In this document: piece by piece, positions 18,641 through 24,676 of the stretch
How the letters are laid out: every line of letters begins with the position of its first letter
How positions within the stretch are numbered: the stretch's first letter is position 1
The notes under the pieces: generated by a model
What the model saw: the letters and a program-made list of their open reading frames with translations, nothing else
Database searches by the model: none
Told to the model about the DNA's origin: nothing
Made by a program: the position numbers and the translations under genes
IMG/VR virus record: IMGVR_UViG_3300037132_000368
Span: 1-26,368 of that record
Source: a virus
Strand: one strand, 5' to 3'
Length of the DNA: 26,368 bases

Positions 18641-20300
18641 ATGCCTGGAGCAGGGCTACCCGATGACGATGGCGCGACTGATGGAACCGGAGGACCTGAC
18701 CCGGGAGGATTGCATCAAACTGCTGGATGGCGGGTTCGAGCAGTACGTCATCCGGATGCGCTACAACTTTTCCGGTGAGGACTGGCTGGCGAAGCTGAAA
18801 GAGTGGGGCCTGAATAAGTCGCACGGGAGCTGGGCGTCAAAAGATCCGTATCGAGGTAAAAGAGCGCCGAAGGAACCGGTCAACGATTACTCAGCGGTGA
18901 CCGGCCATGTGCCCAAGGTGCCGGTGCAACCGATCCAGGAAGCGGCTCCAGTTGAAGAGGCGGCGACGGCCCAGGAAGAAGCGCCGGAAGTTCTGATCCC
19001 TGCCGAGAAACCAACTGCAGTCGAATGGCTACAAAAATACGGAAATACGCCCAGCCATCTGGGGCAAATCAAGATCCTGACGGTGAAGGATCTGACCAAG
19101 GAAGATGCCCAGAAACTCCTGGCTGCAGGTGTCAGCAGAAGTATGCTCTGGAAAATGTACGGCATCGAAACTCCGGGAGGACCGTACTATAAGCGGCTGA
19201 AGGAAATGTTGCAGGAGCCAGACGCGCAGCCAGAGCCGATCAAACCGGCAGAGGACAAATCCAGCACTCTCTTGCCGCCGATCAAGATAACCGGTCAGCC
19301 GCCGCTGGATCTGAAAGACCTGGGCGCTCTCGCTGTCGATCAGATCTGCTCAATGGTTGATCTACAGGATCTACAGCGGGATATTACTGGCTACATCGAT
19401 GACCTAGTAGGTGGCCGGATAATCAATATACCGGAGTTCCAACTTAGCGGCGATGGCCAGGGCGAAGCGTTGCCCTCGATCGGTTTGGCCGTTACGAATG
19501 ACTGCTGGACTTGCGACCATGGCGAAGGCTCTTTACGCATTTGCAACTTGCCGACGACCAAAGACGTCAGGGAGTGCGTTGATGCCGGTTATAAGGGTTG
19601 GATACCGCGGGAGACCCCGATCAGTAAAGTTAAAGTTATCAAACCACCGACCAAAGAAGAGATAAAAGCATTTTTTGCTAAGGAAGATCCCGGCTGCCTA
19701 TTCGGTCCAGATCATCACTGCGATGAGCAGGAATGTCTCAAGGATGCCTGCCCTGACCTTATCCGCGCGATAAAGCTAGACAGATTAGGCAAATGGTACC
19801 GGGAAGCTGGCCTTATTGACGAAGAAGGCAACTATCATCCCGAATGCCCGATCAGCCCAGCCGTCACCCAGGCCATCGAGACCGGCGAGATCAAGGTGGC
19901 CACCGCCGAGCGCGCAGCTCCAGCGCCGAGCATCGACCTGGCATCCTGGGAACTGGTCAACTATAAACAACAGCAGGCGCACACTCCCATCCTCCGCATC
20001 ACCGGCAAAGGCGACGGCGCCCTGGTGTCAACTGACTTTCAGGAAGGTGACGCGGTGCAGTTCCGGCTTGACCCGCATTCCGATGGCAAACGCCTGGCCG
20101 TGGTCAAAGCGGAAACCGGCAGGCCGCTGCGCCTTGAAAAGGGTACCAATGTGAGGCTCCGGTTTTCGAGCAATGATCTGACCCGGGCGCTGGTGAAGCA
20201 AGGCATTCCATTGCCGGCAGCGTATGGGCTGGAATGGAACGAAGGAGCAGGGGCATGGGTCGGCGTGCTGAGGGAGAAGAAAGCTGGGGTGAGTGCGTAA
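18612..20300 (+). CDS. Double-HTH multidomain phage protein
   Basis: A 562-residue protein. Two related modules of about 65 residues (5-67 and 133-201) share PT-x-x-E-x-L, DLT-x-ED-x-x-KLL and a final Y/W-x-x-(R/K)LKE. The pattern is that of a phage HTH (LTKEDAQKLLAAGVSRSMLW). An acidic Pro/Ala linker separates them. Residues about 290-395 are Cys-rich (CWTCDHGEG, CLFGPDHHCDEQECLKDACP), and the last 120 residues form a separate beta-rich domain (about 440-558). ATG 18612 has GGAGG about 8 nt upstream. A DNA-binding or regulatory role is suggested by the HTH pair; nothing more can be assigned. Confidence 0.8.
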   Translation: MAMEKPTPIECLEQGYPMTMARLMEPEDLTREDCIKLLDGGFEQYVIRMRYNFSGEDWLAKLKEWGLNKSHGSWASKDPYRGKRAPKEPVNDYSAVTGHVPKVPVQPIQEAAPVEEAATAQEEAPEVLIPAEKPTAVEWLQKYGNTPSHLGQIKILTVKDLTKEDAQKLLAAGVSRSMLWKMYGIETPGGPYYKRLKEMLQEPDAQPEPIKPAEDKSSTLLPPIKITGQPPLDLKDLGALAVDQICSMVDLQDLQRDITGYIDDLVGGRIINIPEFQLSGDGQGEALPSIGLAVTNDCWTCDHGEGSLRICNLPTTKDVRECVDAGYKGWIPRETPISKVKVIKPPTKEEIKAFFAKEDPGCLFGPDHHCDEQECLKDACPDLIRAIKLDRLGKWYREAGLIDEEGNYHPECPISPAVTQAIETGEIKVATAERAAPAPSIDLASWELVNYKQQQAHTPILRITGKGDGALVSTDFQEGDAVQFRLDPHSDGKRLAVVKAETGRPLRLEKGTNVRLRFSSNDLTRALVKQGIPLPAAYGLEWNEGAGAWVGVLREKKAGVSA

Positions 20301-20708
20301 ATGGCTGAAATCATCTGCAAGGAAACGTCCTGCGCGTTCAACGAGGGGCACGGTTGCCTGAAGCGGATCGTGACACTGGAGCCAGGAGAGATCGAGGTAA
20401 TGAAGTGCATCGGGGAGTGCCTGGGGGCTTTTTACAAACTGGACCAGCAGCACCCTGATGAATTGCGGGAGTTCGTGGATGCAGTTCATGCCATGCAGGA
20501 TGTTTTAGCCCTGCGAGCAGTGCGGCGCAGTTATCCTGAAGGATGGCCGACTTACAGTTACCAACCGAAGGATGCGAAGCCTGAAGAGAATCTAGCGGTG
20601 AATTCGATAACCATACCTGTAACCATGGTTATACAGACGCCAGAAGAACTTACTGACAGGGTAAGCAGAAAAATCATGGAACGGATGAATGCCATGAGGC
20701 AATTCTAG
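20301..20708 (+). CDS. Small Cys-containing phage protein
   Basis: A 135-residue protein whose ATG directly follows the previous TAA. The N-terminal 45 residues have five Cys (CKETSCAFNEGHGCL, MKCIGEC), a likely metal site. The remainder is helical, ending TDRVSRKIMERMNAMRQF. Last gene of the middle operon before an A-rich hairpin. Family not recognised. Confidence 0.75.
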   Translation: MAEIICKETSCAFNEGHGCLKRIVTLEPGEIEVMKCIGECLGAFYKLDQQHPDELREFVDAVHAMQDVLALRAVRRSYPEGWPTYSYQPKDAKPEENLAVNSITIPVTMVIQTPEELTDRVSRKIMERMNAMRQF

Positions 20709-20714
20709 AGAGAG

Positions 20715-20738
20715 AAAAAAAACGCCCCTTCCGGAGCG
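20715..20738 (-). terminator. Leftward-facing intrinsic terminator
   Basis: Read on the minus strand, CGCTCC-GGAA-GGGGCG forms a 6-bp stem (one G-U) followed by eight T. On the plus strand the same sequence is an A8 run followed by a weaker stem with one C-A mismatch. It would stop antisense transcription entering from the right; no minus-strand gene is visible there. Confidence 0.55.
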
Positions 20739-20781
20739 ACTACGACAAGTCAATTATAACATAATCCGGGAGGTGGCAAGC

Positions 20782-21324
20782 TTGTCAAAGACAATGAACA
20801 AGAAGCCGGCCATAAAAGAGACAAATTACGAGGTAATCATTCAGCAGGCGGTAAAAGCAGGGATTGAGGCTGGCCGCGCACAGATCGACAGCAGATCAAA
20901 AGAGGCATACCGGGCGACGGAGCGGCGGCTGTATGCGCTGACGACTCTGATCGGCAAGGTTGAGAACGCCAAGGAAAGGCTGCGTGACCTCGAAACCCAC
21001 GGGCCGCAAGCGAGGAGCAAGGACATTGCCAGGTTCTCCCGGTCCGGGATGCGGATCGATGCTGAAGACATATGGGATGCTATGATCACTGACGAGCAGG
21101 CGAAGATCGCTAGCGATGAATACGAGATCGCCACGATGAAAGAAGCTCTTGGAAACATCGAGGATGACCGCTATTACCCTGCTATTGAGGGGCGATATTT
21201 CTCAAAACTCTCTGATGAGGAAATAGCAGCGCAGATCCCCTGTGACACCACCACCGTATGGCGCCAGAGAGTCCGCCTAGTGCAGATCGTAGCTGTTTGG
21301 CTCTACGGTGCCCAAGCTGTCTGA
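20782..21324 (+). CDS. ArpU/sigma-like late transcription regulator
   Basis: A 180-residue protein. The start is TTG 20782 because GGGAGG lies about 9 nt upstream; an in-frame GTG (20773) is too close to it. The C-terminal 50 residues form a sigma region 4-like HTH (LSDEEIAAQIPCDTTTVWRQ, then RVRLVQIVAVWLYG) that fits the ArpU/RinA class of phage late activators. The N-terminal part is helical with a coiled coil (ERRLYALTTLIGKVENAKER). It ends three bases before a phased TGCAA array and is upstream of the packaging genes, so it probably activates the late operon. Confidence 0.85.
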   Translation: MSKTMNKKPAIKETNYEVIIQQAVKAGIEAGRAQIDSRSKEAYRATERRLYALTTLIGKVENAKERLRDLETHGPQARSKDIARFSRSGMRIDAEDIWDAMITDEQAKIASDEYEIATMKEALGNIEDDRYYPAIEGRYFSKLSDEEIAAQIPCDTTTVWRQRVRLVQIVAVWLYGAQAV

Positions 21325-21326
21325 GA

Positions 21327-21377
21327 TGCAATTTTGGTGCAATTTTACCGTGCAAAAAATGTGCAATAGACGTGCAA
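21327..21377 (+). repeat. Five phased TGCAA repeats
   Basis: TGCAA begins at 21327, 21338, 21351, 21362 and 21373, so spacing is 11, 13, 11 and 11 bp, close to one helical turn. Four of the five have GTGCAA. The array starts just after the stop region of the late regulator gene and is followed by noncoding DNA. It is a good candidate binding array for that regulator. Confidence 0.75.
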
Positions 21378-21413
21378 TCTGACTCGTGATATGCTTCTTA
21401 TGATGGAAAATTA

Positions 21414-21495
21414 GCGGGAAGGAAACTCCCGCACTTACTAATGAGAACCTAAAGTGAAAGGGGCTACTGGATCCGGCGCCGGAGAAGGTAGCCCC
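21414..21495. other. Hairpins in late control region
   Basis: Part of a 258-nt stretch without genes (21325-21582). GCGGGA (21414-21419) pairs with TCCCGC (21427-21432). GGGGCTAC (21460-21467) pairs perfectly with GTAGCCCC (21488-21495). The loop of the second contains a 12-bp palindrome, TCCGGCGCCGGA (21472-21483). Neither has a T tract. They may be RNA control elements or a cruciform site. Confidence 0.6.
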
Positions 21496-21510
21496 GCTAT
21501 ATGCAGATAA

Positions 21511-21538
21511 GTCGTCCACCCGGGCGGCTGTTTTATTT
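21511..21538 (+). terminator. Intrinsic terminator before Spo0E-like cassette
   Basis: GTCGTCC (21511-21517) pairs with GGGCGGC (21522-21528) over 7 bp with two G-U pairs and an ACCC loop. It is followed by the T-rich TGTTTTATTT. It would isolate the downstream Spo0E-like gene from upstream transcription or attenuate late transcription. Confidence 0.65.
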
Positions 21539-21582
21539 GCCCCCCTAGGGCAATACTATTTTTCATAAGGGGGAATCAAAGT

Positions 21583-21753
21583 TTGTCATCAAAAATAGAG
21601 GAAGTATTAAAGAGAATTGATGAGCTAAAGCAGGAGTTGTTAGATCTGGAGACGGGGAAAACCTTATCGGATCCAGAGGTTATCAAGAAAAGCCAGGAGT
21701 TAAATATCGTGCTAAACGAATACTATCGACTGTTGCTAAAACATAAGAATTGA
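21583..21753 (+). CDS. Second Spo0E-like protein, Asp-to-Asn variant
   Basis: A 56-residue protein starting at TTG 21583, with AAGGGGG about 9 nt upstream. Two helices: KIEEVLKRIDELKQELLDLE and DPEVIKKSQELNIVLNEYYR, joined by TGKTLS. DPEV-x-x-x-SQEL-x-x-x-L-NEYY is a clear Spo0E-family pattern, but the conserved acidic residue of SQELD is Asn41 here. Loss of that Asp would be expected to reduce phosphatase activity, leaving a possible binding-only protein. It is flanked by terminators on both sides, like an independently transcribed moron. No strong promoter is seen; TACTAT (21554-21559) is a weak -10 candidate. Confidence 0.82.
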   Translation: MSSKIEEVLKRIDELKQELLDLETGKTLSDPEVIKKSQELNIVLNEYYRLLLKHKN

Positions 21754-21758
21754 AAGAG

Positions 21759-21788
21759 AGCCGCCCGCCCAGGCGGCTGAATTATTTT
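21759..21788 (+). terminator. Intrinsic terminator after Spo0E-like gene
   Basis: AGCCGCC (21759-21765) and GGCGGCT (21772-21778) form a perfect 7-bp stem with a 6-nt loop, followed by GAATTATTTT. It lies 5 nt after the Spo0E-like stop. Confidence 0.72.
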
Positions 21789-21851
21789 GTCAGGGTTAGC
21801 AGGAAAAGGCTTCCTTTTGCCGAAGTATGCTGGTGGAAGGGAGGTGATAAT

Positions 21852-22199
21852 ATGCCTGATGAGGAGTTTTTGGAAGCAATTAAGGAAGTTAATAAGTATC
21901 ATTTTTATTCTGAAGCTGTTACTTATTTAGAAAAAAAGAAAGAGACGGTAGTTGAAAATTTAAGAAATTTAATTAATGAGGCAAATGAAGTTAGGGCGGA
22001 CATAGGAAAGCAAACGGTGATAGTTGAGTACCCAAATATCACTCAGGAAGAAACGAAAATAGATCTAGGTCTTTTAATGCCCAAATTAGATAAGTGTCGA
22101 AAGAAGATACAAGATATGCTTAAAAATGAACTTGAGCCGATAAATAAGGCGATTGATGATTACAAAACAACGCTAGACGGTTACCAAAATAAAGCCTAA
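21852..22199 (+). CDS. AT-rich coiled-coil protein, moron-like
   Basis: A 115-residue protein with ATG 21852 and AAGGGAGG 7 nt upstream. It is almost entirely helical and charged, with Lys, Glu and Asn abundant (EAVTYLEKKKETVVENLRNL; KLDKCRKKIQDMLKNELEPI), so probably a coiled coil. The gene is clearly richer in A and T than everything around it and has its own terminator, suggesting recent acquisition. The function is unknown. It lies between the Spo0E-like gene and terminase. Confidence 0.8.
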   Translation: MPDEEFLEAIKEVNKYHFYSEAVTYLEKKKETVVENLRNLINEANEVRADIGKQTVIVEYPNITQEETKIDLGLLMPKLDKCRKKIQDMLKNELEPINKAIDDYKTTLDGYQNKA

Positions 22200-22219
22200 G
22201 AGCCTTCGGGCTCTTTTTT
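22199..22219 (+). terminator. Intrinsic terminator before terminase
   Basis: AGAGCC (22199-22204) and GGCTCT (22209-22214) form a perfect 6-bp stem with a TTCG tetraloop, followed by T6 (22214-22219). It starts within the stop codon of the coiled-coil gene and directly precedes the parS-like site. Confidence 0.9.
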
Positions 22220-22235
22220 ATTTCACGTGAAATAA
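22218..22235. promoter_or_regulatory. Second parS-like palindrome, before terminase
   Basis: TTATTTCACGTGAAATAA is an 18-bp perfect palindrome whose central 16 bp are identical to the site at 13390-13405. It sits between the terminator and the small terminase gene, where packaging sites are often found. It is parS-like (two symmetric differences from the Bacillus consensus). Confidence 0.78.
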
Positions 22236-22250
22236 TCGCCCGCAAGGCAG

Positions 22251-23300
22251 GTGGAGGTGATGGGACGCACCGCAAAGCACAACCCTGATGCTCTATATCG
22301 GGAGTATTGCCAGGGACGTTACAAGAGCGTGGCCGAATTCTGCAAGGCAAGGAAGCTTCCCTATGATCTTGTTCGCCATATGTTTAAGAAAATCATGGAA
22401 GAATCAGAGCAGCAAAAACCGGCTAAAACCGGTCAAAAAAATCGGTCAAAACCGGCTAAAAATAATGACCGGATCGAAGAATCGGCTAGAAAACCTGCTC
22501 AGACCTGGGAGCGCTTGAAGAAGCAATTCACTGACTGGCCGCAAGAGAAGCTTGATTCCTACTTGGTGCAGATAGAGCAGCGCCTGGCCGAACTGAATGT
22601 CGTCGACTTCGATGAACTCACCACCGAAGAGCAGGAGGAGCTCGGGCAGCTCCGCCGAGAGCGCCGGGCGATCCTCTCCGATCCGGACCCGGACAAGATA
22701 TGCAACGGTCACCGGCATGGTGGCCAACCCTGCAAGAACCCGGTGGAGCGCGGCAAGGAGAAATGTTGGCAGCATGGTGGAGCTCCGGGGACTGGGGCGC
22801 CGGCGGGGAATAAGAACGGGATGCGCCACGGCTTCTTCAGCCGGATCATGCCGGACGACCCAGAGCTTAAAGCAATCATTGAGGAGATCGATGCCAAGAG
22901 CCCGATCGATATAGTTTGGGATCAGATTGTCATCCAGTACGCCCAGATTGCCCGGGCGCAAAAGCTAATGTATGTCCAGGACAAGGATGATATCGTCAGG
23001 CATCTGAAGCGAGAAAAAGAGTCGGATCACGCCTGGGAGAAGGAGTGGGAATTCCAGTATCCGTGGGACCGGCATGCTGCATTCTTGACAGCCCAGTCCA
23101 AGGCGATGGGTACTCTTGAAAGGCTGATCGCCCGTCATGATGCGATGGCCAACGATGAGCAGAAGCTCAAGACCGCAAAACTCAAGGCCGAGATCGAGCT
23201 GTTAAAGAAGAACCCGGGAGCCAGTGAAAAGACCGCTGAAATGGAAGCGGCTATCGACGAGGCGTGGCGGAAACGGAGTGAGCAGCATGCTCAGCTCTGA
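22251..23300 (+). CDS. terS: Terminase small subunit
   Basis: A 349-residue DNA-recognition subunit of the packaging motor. Residues 10-45 form a HTH (DALYREYCQGRYKSVAEFCK). A Lys/Pro/Asn linker follows (55-72), then a coiled coil (about 86-140) and a Cys/His motif (CNGHRHGGQPC, then CWQHGGAPGTG; C151, C161, C172, H175). NKNGMRHGFFSRI (187-199) is typical of these subunits. The C-terminus is helical (about 280-345). GTG 22251 and ATG 22260 are both possible starts and GGAGG lies between them. It overlaps the large subunit by 14 nt. Its HTH probably recognises the packaging site, perhaps nearby. Confidence 0.88.
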   Translation: MEVMGRTAKHNPDALYREYCQGRYKSVAEFCKARKLPYDLVRHMFKKIMEESEQQKPAKTGQKNRSKPAKNNDRIEESARKPAQTWERLKKQFTDWPQEKLDSYLVQIEQRLAELNVVDFDELTTEEQEELGQLRRERRAILSDPDPDKICNGHRHGGQPCKNPVERGKEKCWQHGGAPGTGAPAGNKNGMRHGFFSRIMPDDPELKAIIEEIDAKSPIDIVWDQIVIQYAQIARAQKLMYVQDKDDIVRHLKREKESDHAWEKEWEFQYPWDRHAAFLTAQSKAMGTLERLIARHDAMANDEQKLKTAKLKAEIELLKKNPGASEKTAEMEAAIDEAWRKRSEQHAQL

Positions 23301-24675
23301 TGCTGTCGCCTATTACATCGACCACCCGACTGAATTCGTTTATGACATAATCAGGGCCACCCCGACTGACTATCAGGGCGACATCCTCCGTCAGGTGGCC
23401 AGCCGGCAGCGCGTGGCCATCAAGTCAGGTCATGGCACCGGCAAGTCCTCGATGGAGAGCTGGGCAATCCTCTGGTTCCTGGCGACCAGGCCGTTTCCGA
23501 AGATTCCTTGCACCGCACCTACTCAGCACCAACTTTCGGACATCCTCTGGGCAGAACTCTCCAAGTGGAAACGCCAGAGCCTGCTTGATTCATGCTTCAC
23601 CTGGACGGCTCAGAAGCTTTACTTCAACCCGCATCCGGAAGAGTGGTTCGCGGTAGCACGCACCGCCTCGACCAATGAAGCCCTGCAGGGCTTTCATGCT
23701 GATCACCTGTTGTTCATAATTGACGAGGCCTCGGGTATCGATGACGAGATATTTCAGCCCGTCGCCGGCGCCTTGAGTGGTAACGACAACAAGCTTTTCA
23801 TGTGCGGAAACCCGACACAACTCAGCGGGTTCTTTTTTGATTCGTTCGGTAAGGACGCTGCGCTTTATGCTACAGCCACCCTGAACTCCGAGAATAGCTC
23901 GCTGGTGTCGCCTGAGTTCTGCCTCTTCATCGCCTCGAAGTGGGGCAAGGATTCAGACGTCTACCGTGTCCGGGTGCTGGGGTTGTTCCCGAAGGCGGCG
24001 CCTGATTCATTCATTCCGTCTGACTGGATTGAACGGGCGATGCGGAAAGAGATCGTGATCCCCGAGGAGCCGAAGATCATCCGGATCGGCGTGGATATCG
24101 CCCGCTTCGGTGATGATTCAACCGTGCTGGCCACCAGACTGGACAACAAGATCATCGACCTGGAGCAGCACCGGAAAGAGGGCACGACACAGACCACCGG
24201 CCACGTCGTCTACAAGGCGAAGCATCTGCATGCGCAGTACCCGGGCAGAACAATCGACGCCTTGACTGACGATGGCGGCCTCGGCGGCGGCGTGACCGAC
24301 GAGCTGGAAGAGCAGAAGCGGGAGCAGAACCTGGACTGGCTGAACGTCGTCCCCGTCAACTTTGGATCGGCATCCCGGGATGATGATTATGACAATAAGG
24401 GCGGCGAGATCTGGGGCAACGTTCGCAACCTGCTGCAGACTCAGGAGATCGAACTGCCGCAGGATGATGAACTGCTGAGTCAGATGACCAACCGCAAGTA
24501 CACCATCAGCAGCAAAGGCAAGATCGTTATCGAGCCTAAGAAGGATATGAAAAAGCGGGGCGTGGGTTCGCCCGACAAGGCCGATGCCGTGGCGCTGGCC
24601 TTCGCAGACGAACACAACGCCTGGCTTGAATACCTCAAGGGCGAGGCTGAACGCGCCAAGGAAGGGAGGCAATAG
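23287..24675 (+). CDS. terL: Terminase large subunit
   Basis: A 462-residue packaging ATPase and nuclease. ATPase domain: Walker A SGHGTGKSS (47-55), Walker B LLFIIDEAS (141-149) and motif III CGNPTQ (173-178). RNase H-like nuclease domain: D270 in GVDIARFGDD, D328 in LTDDGG, and D430/D433 in SPDKADAVALA. ATG 23287 is preferred because it has GGAGTG upstream and gives the usual short N-terminus; longer in-frame starts read into the small subunit gene. It cuts the concatemer and drives DNA into the prohead through the portal encoded next. Confidence 0.95.
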   Translation: MLSSDAVAYYIDHPTEFVYDIIRATPTDYQGDILRQVASRQRVAIKSGHGTGKSSMESWAILWFLATRPFPKIPCTAPTQHQLSDILWAELSKWKRQSLLDSCFTWTAQKLYFNPHPEEWFAVARTASTNEALQGFHADHLLFIIDEASGIDDEIFQPVAGALSGNDNKLFMCGNPTQLSGFFFDSFGKDAALYATATLNSENSSLVSPEFCLFIASKWGKDSDVYRVRVLGLFPKAAPDSFIPSDWIERAMRKEIVIPEEPKIIRIGVDIARFGDDSTVLATRLDNKIIDLEQHRKEGTTQTTGHVVYKAKHLHAQYPGRTIDALTDDGGLGGGVTDELEEQKREQNLDWLNVVPVNFGSASRDDDYDNKGGEIWGNVRNLLQTQEIELPQDDELLSQMTNRKYTISSKGKIVIEPKKDMKKRGVGSPDKADAVALAFADEHNAWLEYLKGEAERAKEGRQ

Positions 24676-24676
24676 C

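Noticed and set aside
22421-22470. Short repeats of CCGGCTAAAA
   Set aside because: They encode a Lys/Pro/Asn linker of the small terminase and are best explained as low-complexity coding sequence.
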